Below, one piece after another: positions 29,599 to 39,079 of a DNA stretch of 64,000 bases. The notes beneath the pieces were generated by a model. It had not been told where the DNA came from. It was given only the letters and a program-made list of their open reading frames with translations, and ran no database searches. The stretch covers positions 310,001 through 374,000 of the forward strand of contig NZ_JASEEQ010000001.1 in the NCBI RefSeq assembly GCF_030019515.1, in the 5' to 3' direction. Made by a program: the position numbers and the translations under genes. Positions within the stretch are counted from its first letter, which is position 1; each line of letters starts with the position of its first letter. The DNA is from Nocardioides sp. Its GTDB lineage: Bacteria > Actinomycetota > Actinomycetes > Propionibacteriales > Nocardioidaceae.

Positions 29599-30096
29599 CT
29601 ACTCCAGGAAGGCCGCGGTGCTGCCGCCGAGCTCCATGGCCGGGAGGCCGAGCTTGCGATGGTCCCAGGAGCGGACCCGCTGCGGGTCCAGCCGGACGAC
29701 CACGCGGTTGTGGGCCATGAACTCCACGAACGGCTTCATCTCCTCGGAGTACGGGCCGTGGTAGCGCTCGAAGATGTTCACGCACACGTCCCAGACGACG
29801 GCCTCGTCCTCGATCACCTCGGCGGTGCCCTCGATGGCGACGCCGCGGAGCTGGTCGTAGGTGTGGCCGGCCTCGACCAGGAAGCTGCAGGTCGGGTCGC
29901 GGCGCAGGTTCACGGTCTTCTGCGCCTTGCGCTTGGTCTCGAACCAGATGTGGTCGTCCTTGACGGCGTACCACATGCCGACCAGGTGGATCCGACCCTC
30001 CGGACCGAGCGTGCCGAGCGTGCACGAGCGCTGCTGGTGGAGGAACGCGACCTGCTCGTCGTGGGTCATCACGACCTGGTCGCGCTGGTTGGCCAC
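29599..30096 (-). CDS. PPOX-class flavin/F420-binding protein
   Basis: A 165-residue split-barrel protein of the pyridoxamine-phosphate-oxidase-like superfamily (SCTLGTLGPEGRIHLVGMWYAV; HIWFETKRKAQKTVNLRRDP). Members bind FMN or F420 and reduce small molecules. GTG 30096 is three bases after the stop of the preceding dehydrogenase, making it the last gene of the KstR-box operon that starts with the ferredoxin reductase. A reductase step on a steroid intermediate is possible but not shown. Confidence 0.78.
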   Translation of the reverse strand: MANQRDQVVMTHDEQVAFLHQQRSCTLGTLGPEGRIHLVGMWYAVKDDHIWFETKRKAQKTVNLRRDPTCSFLVEAGHTYDQLRGVAIEGTAEVIEDEAVVWDVCVNIFERYHGPYSEEMKPFVEFMAHNRVVVRLDPQRVRSWDHRKLGLPAMELGGSTAAFLE

Positions 30097-30099
30097 GCC

Positions 30100-30855
30100 T
30101 CAGCCGCCGAAGGCGTGGGTCGCCGTGACGCCGCCGTCGATCGCGATCTCGGCGCCGTTCACGTACGCCGACTCGTCGCTGGCCAGGTAGACGTAGAGCG
30201 GTGCGATGTCTTCGGGGTGCCCGACCCGGCGCAGCGGGACCTTGGAGGCGCCGTACTCCATCGCGGCGTCGCCGCCGTGGACCCGGGTCATCGGGGTGTC
30301 GATCATGCCGGGGTGCACGGAGTTCACGCGGATGCCCTGGGGGCCCAGCTCCATCGCCGCGCACTTGGTCATCCCGCGGATCGCCCACTTGGTCGCGGCG
30401 TACGCCGTGCAGCCGGCCATGCCGGCCAGGCCCTCGACCGAGGACGCGTTGATGATCGAGCCGCCGCCGTTCGTGCGCATCGTGTGGCTGACCGCGTTCA
30501 TGCCGAGGAAGCAGCCGAGCTGGTTGACCCGCCAGAGCAGCTCCACCTCGTCGACGGCCATGGTCTCGATGTCGCCGAACCGCAGGATGCCGGCGTTGTT
30601 GGCCAGCACGTTGACCGGGCCGAACCGCTGGTTGGTGTCCTCGACCAGCGCCGTCCAGGAGGCCTGGTCGCTGACGTCGTGGTCGACGAAGTGGGCGGCG
30701 GCGCCCAGCTCCGCGGCGAGGTCCTGACCCTGCTCCTTGGCGATGTCGGCGATCACCACACGGGCACCCTCGGCCACGAACGCCCGGCTGATGCCGGCCC
30801 CCTGGCCCTGCGCGCCGCCGGTGACGATCGCGACCTTGCCCTGCAGCCGGCTCAC
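30100..30855 (-). CDS. FabG3-like short-chain (hydroxysteroid) dehydrogenase
   Basis: A 251-residue [14 protein letters not shown] is the NAD-binding loop, NNAGIL the structural motif, and [10 protein letters not shown] with YAATK carries the Ser-Tyr-Lys catalytic set. The sequence ([34 protein letters not shown]) resembles M. tuberculosis FabG3/Rv2002, a 20-beta/3-alpha-hydroxysteroid dehydrogenase, supporting a steroid hydroxyl/ketone substrate. The GTG start overlaps the stop of the upstream SDR (GTGA). Confidence 0.82.
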   Translation of the reverse strand: MSRLQGKVAIVTGGAQGQGAGISRAFVAEGARVVIADIAKEQGQDLAAELGAAAHFVDHDVSDQASWTALVEDTNQRFGPVNVLANNAGILRFGDIETMAVDEVELLWRVNQLGCFLGMNAVSHTMRTNGGGSIINASSVEGLAGMAGCTAYAATKWAIRGMTKCAAMELGPQGIRVNSVHPGMIDTPMTRVHGGDAAMEYGASKVPLRRVGHPEDIAPLYVYLASDESAYVNGAEIAIDGGVTATHAFGG

Positions 30856-31781
30856 GCCCGCACCTCCTGGGCCTCGACGGGCTCGACCGGCGAGAGGCGC
30901 ATGATCGAGTCGGCGGCGAAGCCGACGGAGGGGTCGCGGTCCTCGAAGTAGCCACCGAGCTGCTTGTCGAGGTCGTCGAGGGTCCACAGCGACCCGGACC
31001 GGTCGAAGCGCTGCTCGACCACCGGCGCGGCGACCAGCGCGACCATGCCGCCGTACACGACGAAGACCTGGCCGGTGATGTGCGCCGCGGCCGGCGAGGA
31101 GAGGTAGGCGACCACGGGGGCGACGTGGTCGGGTGAGTACGGGTCGACCTCGAGCCCGGAGTCGTCCGCCCCGAAGACCTCGGCGGTCATCGCGGTCCGC
31201 GCCCGCGGGCAGATCGCGTTCGCGCGCACGCCGCTGCTAGCCAGCGCCCGCGCGGTCGAGACGGTGAGCGCGGCGATCCCGGCCTTCGCGGCGCCGTAGT
31301 TGGCCTGTCCGGGCGGTCCGGAGAGGAACGCCTCGGACGCGGTGTTGACCACGCTCGCGCCGGCCGGCGCGCCGGTCTGCTTGGCCTTGGCCCGCCAGTA
31401 CGCCGCGGCGTTGCGGGACAGCAGGAAGTGGCCGCGCAGGTGGATGCGGATCACCTGGTCCCACTCCTCGTCGGACATGTTGAACAGCATCCGGTCGCGT
31501 GTCACTCCGGCGTTGTTCACCACGATGTCCAGGCCGCCGAGGCCGTCCACGGCCGCGGCCACCATCGCGTCGGCGGTGGCCCGCTCCCCCACGTCGCCGG
31601 CGACCACGGTCGCCTCGCCGCCGCGGGACCGGATCTCCTGCGCCGCCTCGTCGGCGCCGCCCGGCAGGTCGTTCAGCACCACCCGGGCACCGGCATCGGC
31701 GAGGGCGAGCGCCTCGGCGCGGCCCAGGCCGGCGCCGGCCCCGGTGACGATCGCCACCCGGCCGTCGAGAGAGAGGCTCAC
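30852..31781 (-). CDS. hsd4A: Hsd4A-like SDR (hydroxysteroid / 3-hydroxyacyl-CoA dehydrogenase)
   Basis: A 309-residue SDR with [31 protein letters not shown], and [10 protein letters not shown] plus YGAAKAG for catalysis. It resembles Hsd4A (Rv3502c), which oxidises the beta-hydroxyacyl-CoA of the sterol side chain and also 17-hydroxysteroids. In M. tuberculosis hsd4A also follows fdxD next to mce4, and here it follows an FdxD-like ferredoxin by two bases, which strengthens the assignment. The last 60 residues extend beyond the SDR fold and are specific to this subgroup. GTG 31781 is the inferred start. Confidence 0.84.
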   Translation of the reverse strand: MSLSLDGRVAIVTGAGAGLGRAEALALADAGARVVLNDLPGGADEAAQEIRSRGGEATVVAGDVGERATADAMVAAAVDGLGGLDIVVNNAGVTRDRMLFNMSDEEWDQVIRIHLRGHFLLSRNAAAYWRAKAKQTGAPAGASVVNTASEAFLSGPPGQANYGAAKAGIAALTVSTARALASSGVRANAICPRARTAMTAEVFGADDSGLEVDPYSPDHVAPVVAYLSSPAAAHITGQVFVVYGGMVALVAAPVVEQRFDRSGSLWTLDDLDKQLGGYFEDRDPSVGFAADSIMRLSPVEPVEAQEVRA

Positions 31782-31783
31782 GC

Positions 31784-31975
31784 TCAGTCCTCCAGCGAGA
31801 TCGCGGCGCGCGGGCAGGCGGCCACCGCCCGCTTGACGGCCTCGATGTTCCCGGGCGTGGTCTCCTCGGTCTTGAGCTGGAGGTAGTCGTCGTCGTCCAG
31901 CTCGAACACGTCGGGAGCGAGCGCCTCGCACAGGGCATTGGACTCGCACAGGTCGTAGTCGACCTTGATCTTCAT
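31784..31975 (-). CDS. fdxD: FdxD-like single-cluster ferredoxin
   Basis: A 63-residue acidic ferredoxin. Cysteines at 10, 16 and 54 (CESNALC and ACPRA) with no cysteine in between suggest a single [3Fe-4S] or modified [4Fe-4S] cluster, the type serving cytochrome P450s. It is very like FdxD (Rv3503c) of the KstR regulon, and probably passes electrons from the reductase encoded eight bases upstream to a sterol-side-chain P450 such as CYP125, which lies outside this window. Confidence 0.88.
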   Translation of the reverse strand: MKIKVDYDLCESNALCEALAPDVFELDDDDYLQLKTEETTPGNIEAVKRAVAACPRAAISLED

Positions 31976-31983
31976 CGTTGCAC

Positions 31984-32964
31984 CTAGCTTCCTTCACTGG
32001 AGTGGCCGGGGAACACGTGGGCGCTGGGGTCGATCACGACGGCCGCGTTGTTGACCGCCGTCGCCGCCTCGCCGAAGCCGACGGCGATCAGCCGGACCTT
32101 GCCGGGGTACTCGGTGATGTCGCCGGCCGCGAAGACCCGGGCGAGGTTGGTGCGCATCGAGGGGGCGACGACCAGGTGCCGCTTCTCGACCTCGAGGCCC
32201 CACTGCTGCAGCGGGCCGAGGTCGGCGACGAACCCGAGCGCGGCGACCACGGCCTGGGCCGGGCGCTCCGAGGCCTCGCCGTCGACGGTGATCTCGATCG
32301 ACTCCACGACCCCGTTGCCGCGGATCGCGGAGACCTCAGCGCGGGTCACGATCTCCACCGAGGAGGCCTGCACCGCGTCGACGGTGCGCTGGTGGGCGCG
32401 GAACCCCTCGCGGCGGTGGACCAGCGTGACCGACCGGGCCACCGGCTCCAGGTGCAGAGCCCAGTCGAAGGCGCTGTCGCCGCCCCCGACGATCACCACG
32501 TCCTTGCCGGCGTACGGCGCGAAGCTCGGCACGAAGAACTCCAGGCCGCGGCCCAGCCAGCCGTCGCCGGCGGGCAGCGGGCGGGGGCTGAACTTGCCGA
32601 TGCCGGCGGTGACCAGCACCGCCTTGGCGCGTACCTCGGTGCCGTCGTCGAGCCCGATGATGACCGAGTCGTCGTCCTCCCGCAGCGTCATCGCCGTCCG
32701 GTCCAGGAGGTAGGTCGGGTCGGCGGTCGCGGCCTGGGCGACCAGGCCCTCGACCAGGTCGCGGCCCTTGACCGAGGGGAACCCGGCCACGTCGAGGATC
32801 TGCTTCTCGGGGTACATCGCGGTGATCTGGCCGCCGAGCTCGGGGAGCGAGTCGACCACCGCCACCCGGAAGCCGCGGAATCCGGCGTAGTAGGTCGCGA
32901 ACAGGCCGGTCGGGCCGGCCCCGATCACGAGGAGGTCGACATCGACAGCGTTATTTGTGGGCAC
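31984..32964 (-). CDS. ferredoxin-NADP reductase, thioredoxin-reductase-like
   Basis: A 326-residue FAD/NAD(P) oxidoreductase. VIGAGPTGLFATYYAGFRG binds FAD, VIVGGGDSAFDWALHL binds the pyridine nucleotide, and VFAAGDITEYPGKVRLIAVG closes the FAD site. The redox CxxC of thioredoxin reductase is absent, so it is the YumC-type ferredoxin reductase. It probably reduces the adjacent ferredoxin. GTG 32964 follows GGAGAGGAGAAGGA. It is first in a five-gene operon whose promoter region holds a perfect KstR box 37 bases upstream. Confidence 0.88.
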   Translation of the reverse strand: MPTNNAVDVDLLVIGAGPTGLFATYYAGFRGFRVAVVDSLPELGGQITAMYPEKQILDVAGFPSVKGRDLVEGLVAQAATADPTYLLDRTAMTLREDDDSVIIGLDDGTEVRAKAVLVTAGIGKFSPRPLPAGDGWLGRGLEFFVPSFAPYAGKDVVIVGGGDSAFDWALHLEPVARSVTLVHRREGFRAHQRTVDAVQASSVEIVTRAEVSAIRGNGVVESIEITVDGEASERPAQAVVAALGFVADLGPLQQWGLEVEKRHLVVAPSMRTNLARVFAAGDITEYPGKVRLIAVGFGEAATAVNNAAVVIDPSAHVFPGHSSEGS

Positions 32965-33000
32965 GCGGCGATCCTTCTCCTCTCCGGGGCGCAGCTCAAC

Positions 33001-33014
33001 TATAACCTGTTCTA
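33001..33014. promoter_or_regulatory. KstR operator of the redox operon
   Basis: TATAACCTGTTCTA matches TnnAACnnGTTnnA exactly. It lies 14 bases past the end of the mce operon and 37 bases before the reductase GTG at 32964. Confidence 0.85.
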
Positions 33015-33027
33015 GTTTCGCGGAACG

Positions 33028-33726
33028 CTACTGGGTCTCGAGGTCGGACACCAGCCAGCCCTGGTCCGTGCGCACGACGGTGACCAGGGCGCGATACTGC
33101 CGGTAGTCGGTGCGCGGCCGGCCCTGCTCGGTCTTCTCGACGTACTGGTCGAGGAAGAGCAGCGCCTGGACCTGGGCCGGTGAGGCCTGCACGACCCCCT
33201 GCGCGACCGCCTTGACCTGGAGCTTGGTCCGGGCCGCGATGAACTTGTCCCGGATGCCCGCCGAGGTCTGCCGGTACTGCTCGGCGAAGGTGTCGGTCAT
33301 CTTCGCGGTGGCCTGGTCCACCTGGTCGTCGTAGTTCTCGAAGCTGGTGGAGAGGATCTCCTCGGTGGAGCGCGCCGCGGCCTCGACGGCCGCGCGGTGG
33401 GTCAGCTCACCGGTCACCACGGGGCGGCTCGCGGAGAGGGTCGGGGTGGCGTCGCGGGTCAGGTAGACGACCTCGGCGACCCCGACGGCGACCAGCACGA
33501 CGACGGCGAGGATCAGCGCGGTCGTCGTACGCCGACCGCCGATGCCACCGCCGGGGGTCTTCTCGCGGGGCGGCGGGCCGGCCTCGATCACCGGGCCCTC
33601 GACGTGCTCGGTCGTCGGCTCCGCCTGGCCGGCGATCCTGCGCGGACGGCCGGTCGGGCTGCGGGAGCCGACGACGGGGCGGCGGGGCCTGTCTGCCTTG
33701 CCTGAGGTTCCTGAGGTGCCGGCCAT
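33028..33726 (-). CDS. Mce-associated membrane protein
   Basis: A 232-residue protein with a proline/arginine-rich cytoplasmic N-terminus (1-65), one membrane helix (TTALILAVVVLVAVGVAEVV), and an external domain of about 140 residues of the Mce-associated (mas/SnoaL-like) type, ending in RTDQGWLVSDLETQ. Such proteins stabilise or extend the Mce importer. It is the last gene of the mce operon; its ATG shares one base with the preceding stop (TGATG). Confidence 0.85.
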   Translation of the reverse strand: MAGTSGTSGKADRPRRPVVGSRSPTGRPRRIAGQAEPTTEHVEGPVIEAGPPPREKTPGGGIGGRRTTTALILAVVVLVAVGVAEVVYLTRDATPTLSASRPVVTGELTHRAAVEAAARSTEEILSTSFENYDDQVDQATAKMTDTFAEQYRQTSAGIRDKFIAARTKLQVKAVAQGVVQASPAQVQALLFLDQYVEKTEQGRPRTDYRQYRALVTVVRTDQGWLVSDLETQ

Positions 33727-34256
33727 CAGCCCACGAACTCCAGGTTGGCGGTCAACCAGTCGCCGCCGACCTTCTGCAGGTCCAGCTTGAGGCGGAAGTA
33801 CCGGGCGACCGGCTGGTTGTCGGTCGACACGTTGGCGACCGTCCCGGTCGTGGCGGCGATGACCGTGGCGCTGTCCGAGTCGACGGTCACGACGCCGGCC
33901 CAGAGCACCTTGCCGTCCATCACGGACTTGTTGCGCTGGAGCACCTCGATGACGCTCTTGGTCGAGGTGTCGTACTGCTTGGCGAAGTCACCGGTGGCTC
34001 CGGCGGCCACGGCGTCGATGCTCTCCTGCGCGCGCTGGTAGTCGATGTTGATGAAGGCCTCCACCTCGGTCCGGGCAGCGCTGAGGACCTCGCCGTACCG
34101 CTCCTGCTCCACGGCGGCCCGGCCCCGGTCGCGGTGCTCCTGGACGACCAGGACGCCGCCGAAGACGACGGCGCACGCGAGGAGCAGCGCGAGCACGTAG
34201 AGGACGAGGTTCAGCGAGGGGTGCCGGCGAGCCCGAGGTTCCGGCCCGGGGGTCAC
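33726..34256 (-). CDS. Mce-associated membrane protein
   Basis: A 176-residue protein with one helix near the N-terminus (LNLVLYVLALLLACAVVF) and an external domain whose end (FRLKLDLQKVGGDWLTANLE) parallels the next gene product. The two look like tandem paralogues, as in other mce operons. GTG 34256 overlaps the mceF stop (GTGA). Confidence 0.85.
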   Translation of the reverse strand: MTPGPEPRARRHPSLNLVLYVLALLLACAVVFGGVLVVQEHRDRGRAAVEQERYGEVLSAARTEVEAFINIDYQRAQESIDAVAAGATGDFAKQYDTSTKSVIEVLQRNKSVMDGKVLWAGVVTVDSDSATVIAATTGTVANVSTDNQPVARYFRLKLDLQKVGGDWLTANLEFVG

Positions 34257-35521
34257 CGGCTCGTCACCGGCCCCACCAGCAGCCACTTCCACGCGTCCCC
34301 TCCCAGGATCGACAGGTTGCCCTGATCGACGAATCGTACGGGGTTGCCGCCCGCGTCGACCGCACCCGACACGAAACCGGTGACCGGGTCGTAGGAGGAG
34401 CGGTAGAGGCGGCCCGGCGAGGAGTTGCCGGAGGAGCCCGGTGAGTACTTCGGGCCGCGCATCACGTACGGCGGCCCGCTGGCGCACCGGGCGGGGTAGA
34501 TCGGGCTGTCGGTGAGGTCGCTCGGCGGGCGCCACTCGTTGCGGGGCTTGTAGCCCTCGGTGCACGGCGGCACCGAGTTGTCGAACTGGAGGTTCACGTG
34601 ACCGTAGCCGTCGCCGGGCGTGCCGGTGAAGCCGGCCGAGATCGTGCGCGGGTAGGTCACCAGCAGCTGTTCGAGGCCGGCAAGGTGCGAGACCACGACC
34701 TGGTTGACGCTCACCGCGTTGCCGAGCAGCACCGGCAGCGTGGGCTCGAGGTCCCGGAGGAGGGCGTCGAGCTCGCGCGCCGTGCCGGGAGTACCGTCCA
34801 GGACGTGCTCGAGGTCGTCGTCGCTGGCGGCGACGGCGCCGGTGAGGCTGTGCAGGTCACGGGCGAGGGCGCGGATGTTCTCGCTCTGGCCCTGCTGGGT
34901 GCTGAGCACCTGCAACCCGCTGTCGAGTAGCCGGATGGTGTCCGCGGTGTGCGCCGCGGCCTCGCGCACGAACGCGCTGCCGTTGTCGATCAGCCGCTGG
35001 AGCGGCACGCCGGTGTCGGTGAACATGGTGCCCAGCTCGCGGACCACGACCTGGAGGCTCTTCTTGTCCACCGAGCTCACGAACCGGTCGAGCTCGACCA
35101 GCAGGTCCCCCTCGTCCACGGGCAGGGACGCGGCGGAGCCGTGCAGCGTGTCGCCGGCCTCGACGTAGGGGCCGGCGTCGTCGGGCGGCTCGAAGTCGAG
35201 GTACTGCTCGCCGACCGCGGAGAGGTTGTGCACGTACATCGGGGAGTCGGCGGGCAGCCGGGTGCCCTCCTCGAGGGCCAGGTCGAGACGGACGCCCTCG
35301 GCGGTCGCGGTCATCGCGCTGACCTTGCCGATCTTGACCCCGCGGTAGGTGACCTCGCTGCCCTCGAAGAGCCCGCCCGACGTCGGCAGCGTCGCGTGCA
35401 CGCTGAGCCCCCGTCCGAGGACCCGGTCGACGAACCCGAGGTAGGACCCCGCGACGTAGACGATGCCGACGGCGCTGAGCACCAGGAACGCCGCGATCCG
35501 GATCTTCACGCCCCGGGTCAT
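34253..35521 (-). CDS. mce4F: Mce family protein MceF
   Basis: A 422-residue MCE protein: membrane anchor IRIAAFLVLSAVGIVYVAG, MlaD-like domain (THRSGGLFEGSEVTYRGVKI-type strand region), then a long helical part and a C-terminal tail with the NLQFDNSVPPCTEGYKP segment. It is one of six subunits forming the periplasm-spanning lipid tube. Position last in the A-F series defines it as F; the '4' is inferred from the KstR box and neighbouring fdxD/hsd4A. Confidence 0.88.
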   Translation of the reverse strand: MTRGVKIRIAAFLVLSAVGIVYVAGSYLGFVDRVLGRGLSVHATLPTSGGLFEGSEVTYRGVKIGKVSAMTATAEGVRLDLALEEGTRLPADSPMYVHNLSAVGEQYLDFEPPDDAGPYVEAGDTLHGSAASLPVDEGDLLVELDRFVSSVDKKSLQVVVRELGTMFTDTGVPLQRLIDNGSAFVREAAAHTADTIRLLDSGLQVLSTQQGQSENIRALARDLHSLTGAVAASDDDLEHVLDGTPGTARELDALLRDLEPTLPVLLGNAVSVNQVVVSHLAGLEQLLVTYPRTISAGFTGTPGDGYGHVNLQFDNSVPPCTEGYKPRNEWRPPSDLTDSPIYPARCASGPPYVMRGPKYSPGSSGNSSPGRLYRSSYDPVTGFVSGAVDAGGNPVRFVDQGNLSILGGDAWKWLLVGPVTSR

Positions 35522-36843
35522 GGGGTGCCTCCGTAGAGGCCGGCGGGGCTCGGCGCCCGGCTCGGCTCACCGCTGCTCAGCGCCTCGCCCAGGACCCGTG
35601 GGCCCAGCAGGCCACCAGCGCCGCCGGGCAGCCCGGGGAGGTCGGGCAGCTCGGGCAGCGCCTCGACGATCGTGCAGACCGGGTTGCCGTCGTACTTCTT
35701 CCTCCTGCAGTCCTCGACCAGCTTCTTCAGCAGGTTCGCGGAGCCCAGCACCTTCTGGCAGGCCCGGCTGGTGAGGTCACCGCTCAGCAGGCACTTCTCG
35801 ACGGTGCTGAGCAGCTCGCCGGGATCGGGGATGCCCGGGATGCCACCGCCGGACCGACCGGGCAGCAGGTTCTCGAGGCTGATGTCGGCGCGGATCGAGG
35901 TGTTGGCGTAGTCGCCCTTGACGATCTCCGAGGCCTCCTTGGGGAACGGGAAGCTCACCAGGAGGTTCAGCCCGGGGGCGAGGTCGTCGCCCGCCTCGTG
36001 GAGGCGCTGGAGGATCGGCTGGAGGTGGTCGAGCGAGGCCAGGATGTCGGCCTTGCTCTGGCCGATCACCCGGGTGCCGACGGCGCCGAGCCGGTTGAGG
36101 GAGCTGAGCATCCCGATCAGCTCGTCGTGCTGCGCGGCGAGCACCTCGACGGCGGGGCCGGCGACGTCGAGGGCGCTGGTGACCGTCCTCTTCTCGGCGT
36201 TGAGCGTCGAGGTGAGGTGGTCCAGCGACTCCATCGCGTTCACGATGTCGGCCTTCTGGTCGTCGAGCGTCCCGACCACGCTCTCCAGCGAGCCGAGCAG
36301 GTGGCGCAGCCGCTCGGTGCGCCCGTCCATCACCTGGTTGAGCTCGTGGGTGATGGTGCCGAGCTGGCTCACGCCGCCGCCGCTGAGCAGGAACGACAGC
36401 GCGCCGAGGACCTCCTCGACCTCCGGGTTGCGCCCGGTGTCGGCCAGCGGGATGTTGTCGCCGTCGGACAACGTGCCCGCGGCGGTCGTCCCGGTGGGCG
36501 CCTCCAGCGCGACGTACTTCTCCCCCAGCAGGCTGACCTGGCGGATGTCGGCGATCGCGTTGTCGGGCAGGTGGACGTCGTCGCGGATCCGCAGCGTGAT
36601 GCGGGCGTGCCAGCCGACCCGTTCGACGTCGGTGACCTCGCCGACGGTGACGTCGTCGACCATCACCGGGGAGCGCGGCACCACGTTGAGGATGTCGGCG
36701 AACTCGGCGGTCACGTCGTAGGAGTGGTCGGCGTCGACCGGCGAGCCCGGCAGCGGGAGGTCGTAGGCGCCGTCGAACTTGCACGCCCCCGCCAGCAGGG
36801 CGAGCACGGCGATGAAGGCCCCACTGCGGAGCAGGCGGTTCAC
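35518..36843 (-). CDS. mce4E: Mce family lipoprotein MceE
   Basis: A 441-residue MCE protein with a lipoprotein signal: LALLAGAC puts the acylated Cys at residue 21, as expected for the E subunit (LprN type in M. tuberculosis). An MCE domain (PRSPVMVDDVTVGEVTDVE) and helical region follow, then a Gly/Pro-rich tail. GTG 36843 and the stop overlap neighbouring genes by four bases each. Confidence 0.88.
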   Translation of the reverse strand: MNRLLRSGAFIAVLALLAGACKFDGAYDLPLPGSPVDADHSYDVTAEFADILNVVPRSPVMVDDVTVGEVTDVERVGWHARITLRIRDDVHLPDNAIADIRQVSLLGEKYVALEAPTGTTAAGTLSDGDNIPLADTGRNPEVEEVLGALSFLLSGGGVSQLGTITHELNQVMDGRTERLRHLLGSLESVVGTLDDQKADIVNAMESLDHLTSTLNAEKRTVTSALDVAGPAVEVLAAQHDELIGMLSSLNRLGAVGTRVIGQSKADILASLDHLQPILQRLHEAGDDLAPGLNLLVSFPFPKEASEIVKGDYANTSIRADISLENLLPGRSGGGIPGIPDPGELLSTVEKCLLSGDLTSRACQKVLGSANLLKKLVEDCRRKKYDGNPVCTIVEALPELPDLPGLPGGAGGLLGPRVLGEALSSGEPSRAPSPAGLYGGTP

Positions 36844-38093
36844 GAGCCCCCTCCCATCAGCTGGCCGAGCGAGCCGCCGGTCGCGGCGTACTGCCGCTGC
36901 ACCCGGCCGGCGCCGGCGCCGGCCGGGTCACCCGCCGCAGCACCGGGCGCGGACGTCCGGCCGTCCGGGCCGGGGGGGCCAGGGGGGCCGGGGGGAATCG
37001 TGGGCAGCTGGCCCTCGACCGGCTCGAGCAGCTGCTTGAACAGCGTGCACGCCAGGTCCTTGCTCGCGCGCGGGAGGCTGGACTGCTGGACGACCGCACA
37101 CAGGAAGCCGTCGGCGTCCCAGGCGTTGCCGCTGATGCCGATCCGGGAGCCGATCGTCCCGGACTTGCTGTTGTAGGCCAGGCTGAGGTTGCCGATGGCG
37201 ACCGGTGCGATCCGCAGCGCGGTGTCGATGCTGTCCTTCTCGGACGCGATGGTCTTCATCACCCGGGTGAGCCGCTCGACGTCGCCCACCAGGGCCGCGC
37301 GGTTGTCGTGCACGAACGTCTTGACCGTCCCGACCGCGGCGGCGACGGCGCCGAGCGCCCCCTGGATCTCGGTGCGCTCGTCCGCGAGCTGGGAGGAGAG
37401 GCCGGCGAGGTCCTTGATGAACGCCCGGACGAGCTTGTCGTTCTGGGCGAGGGTCGTGGTGAACTCGGCGAGCTGGCTGACGGTGTCGAACAGCGGTCCC
37501 GCTCCCTCCCCGAACGTCTGCGCGGCGGCGGCGAGCTGGCTGAGCATCCGGTTGCCGAGAGCGCCCTTGCCGTCCAGGGCGTGCGCCCCGGCGCGGAGCA
37601 GGTGGTCCAGGGTGCCGTCCTTGTTGACGCCGTTGGGGCCGAGGGCCTCGGAGAGGTCGCGCAGGCTCGCGTAGATCCGGTCCAGCTCGACGGGGACGCC
37701 GGTGTCGGGCAGCGCGATGTCCGCGCCGTCGGCCATCACCCGGTCGCCCTCGTCGTAGGCCGGTGTCAGCTGGACGAACCGGTCCGCGACCAGGGTCGGC
37801 GTCACGATCACCGCCTTCGCGTCGGCCGGCACCTGGTACTTCGCGTCGTACTCCATGTCGACACGTACCGAGTTGCCTTCGGGCGTCACCGCGGTCACCC
37901 GGCCGACGTTGACGCCGAGGATGCGCACGTCGCTGCCCTGGTAGATGCTGACCGCCCGGGGGAAGTGCGCGCTCACCGTCCTGGTCGCGGTGTCGTCGCG
38001 CAGCACGATGAAGTACGTCGCCGCCAGCAGCACCACCGCGGCGGCGACCGCGAGCGCGCGGCCGTTGACCCTGCTCCACAGTCCGGTGATCAC
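36840..38093 (-). CDS. mce4D: Mce family protein MceD
   Basis: A 417-residue MCE protein with a membrane anchor (ALAVAAAVVLLAATYFIVL), MCE domain (SIYQGSDVRILGVNVGRVTA) and helical domain. The C-terminal 80 residues are Pro/Gly-rich (IPPGPPGPPGPDGR), like a collagen-type linker, which is common in D subunits. It overlaps both neighbours by four bases. Confidence 0.87.
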   Translation of the reverse strand: MITGLWSRVNGRALAVAAAVVLLAATYFIVLRDDTATRTVSAHFPRAVSIYQGSDVRILGVNVGRVTAVTPEGNSVRVDMEYDAKYQVPADAKAVIVTPTLVADRFVQLTPAYDEGDRVMADGADIALPDTGVPVELDRIYASLRDLSEALGPNGVNKDGTLDHLLRAGAHALDGKGALGNRMLSQLAAAAQTFGEGAGPLFDTVSQLAEFTTTLAQNDKLVRAFIKDLAGLSSQLADERTEIQGALGAVAAAVGTVKTFVHDNRAALVGDVERLTRVMKTIASEKDSIDTALRIAPVAIGNLSLAYNSKSGTIGSRIGISGNAWDADGFLCAVVQQSSLPRASKDLACTLFKQLLEPVEGQLPTIPPGPPGPPGPDGRTSAPGAAAGDPAGAGAGRVQRQYAATGGSLGQLMGGGS

Positions 38094-39079
38094 TGGCCCT
38101 CCAGGGGTCCGGGCACGAACTCGCCGGTCGGGATCGCCGCGAGGTTCGAGGCGTACGCGTCGAACCAGGGGCCGGTGCCGATGATGTTGCCGAGGATGGA
38201 GACGTAGGGGCCGAGGGCGGCCAGCGTCGACTTCAGCTCCTTCTCCTTGCCGTTGAGCAGCGCGAGCAGGTCGTCGACCTCTTGCAGCGCGGGGGCGATC
38301 TGGGCCTGGTTGTCCTCGGCGACCCCGCGCAGCTGGCGCGCCAGGCTGCGGGCGTTGACGAGCAGCAGGTGCACGGCCTGCTTGCGGCGCTGGACCTCCT
38401 GGAAGACCAGGTCGCTGTGCTTCATCAGGTCGACGAGGTCCAAGCTGTGGTCGGCGAGCACCTTGCTGACACCCTGCGAGCTCTTCAGCAGCGCCTGGAT
38501 CTGCTCGTCGCGCGACGCCACGGTCTGGGAGAGCCGGGCGATGCCGCGGAAGCTGGACCGGATCTCGGGAGCGGCCTGGTTGGTCGTGTCCGCGACCACG
38601 TCCAGCGCCTGCTTGAGCCGGTCGGTGTCGATCCGCTCGGTGGTGGTGGTGAGGTCGCCGAACACGCCGACGATGTCGTACGCCGAGTGGGTGCGCTCGA
38701 CCGGGATCACCTCGTCCTCGTCGAGCTGGCCGGAGCCGGCCGGCTGCAGGTCGAGGTACTTCTCGCCCAGCAGGTTGAGCACCTCGATCGAGGCGCTGCT
38801 CTCGGTGCCGAACTCCACGCCGTGGTCGACCTCGAAGGTCACCAGCACGGTGTTGCTGTTCTCCAGCGCGACGTCTTGGACCCGGCCGACCCGGATGCCG
38901 CCGACCTGGACCATGTTGCCGCGGTGGAGCCCGCTCGCGTCGCTGAACTCCGCCCGGTAGGTGCTGCCCTTGAAGCCGGGGAACTGGGAGAGGTTGAAGG
39001 CGGCCGCCATCACCAGGAGCATCACGACCACCGTGATGGCTCCCAGCCGGAGGACCCGAGCGTCTCCGTAGCGGTTCAT
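38090..39079 (-). CDS. mce4C: Mce family protein MceC
   Basis: A 329-residue MCE protein. The anchor is LGAITVVVMLLVMAAAF; the MCE domain has SGLHRGNMVQVGGIRVGRVQ and LNLLGEKYLDLQPAG. It is shorter than its neighbours because the C-terminal tail is brief. ATG 39079 overlaps the mceB stop (ATGA). Confidence 0.87.
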   Translation of the reverse strand: MNRYGDARVLRLGAITVVVMLLVMAAAFNLSQFPGFKGSTYRAEFSDASGLHRGNMVQVGGIRVGRVQDVALENSNTVLVTFEVDHGVEFGTESSASIEVLNLLGEKYLDLQPAGSGQLDEDEVIPVERTHSAYDIVGVFGDLTTTTERIDTDRLKQALDVVADTTNQAAPEIRSSFRGIARLSQTVASRDEQIQALLKSSQGVSKVLADHSLDLVDLMKHSDLVFQEVQRRKQAVHLLLVNARSLARQLRGVAEDNQAQIAPALQEVDDLLALLNGKEKELKSTLAALGPYVSILGNIIGTGPWFDAYASNLAAIPTGEFVPGPLEGQ

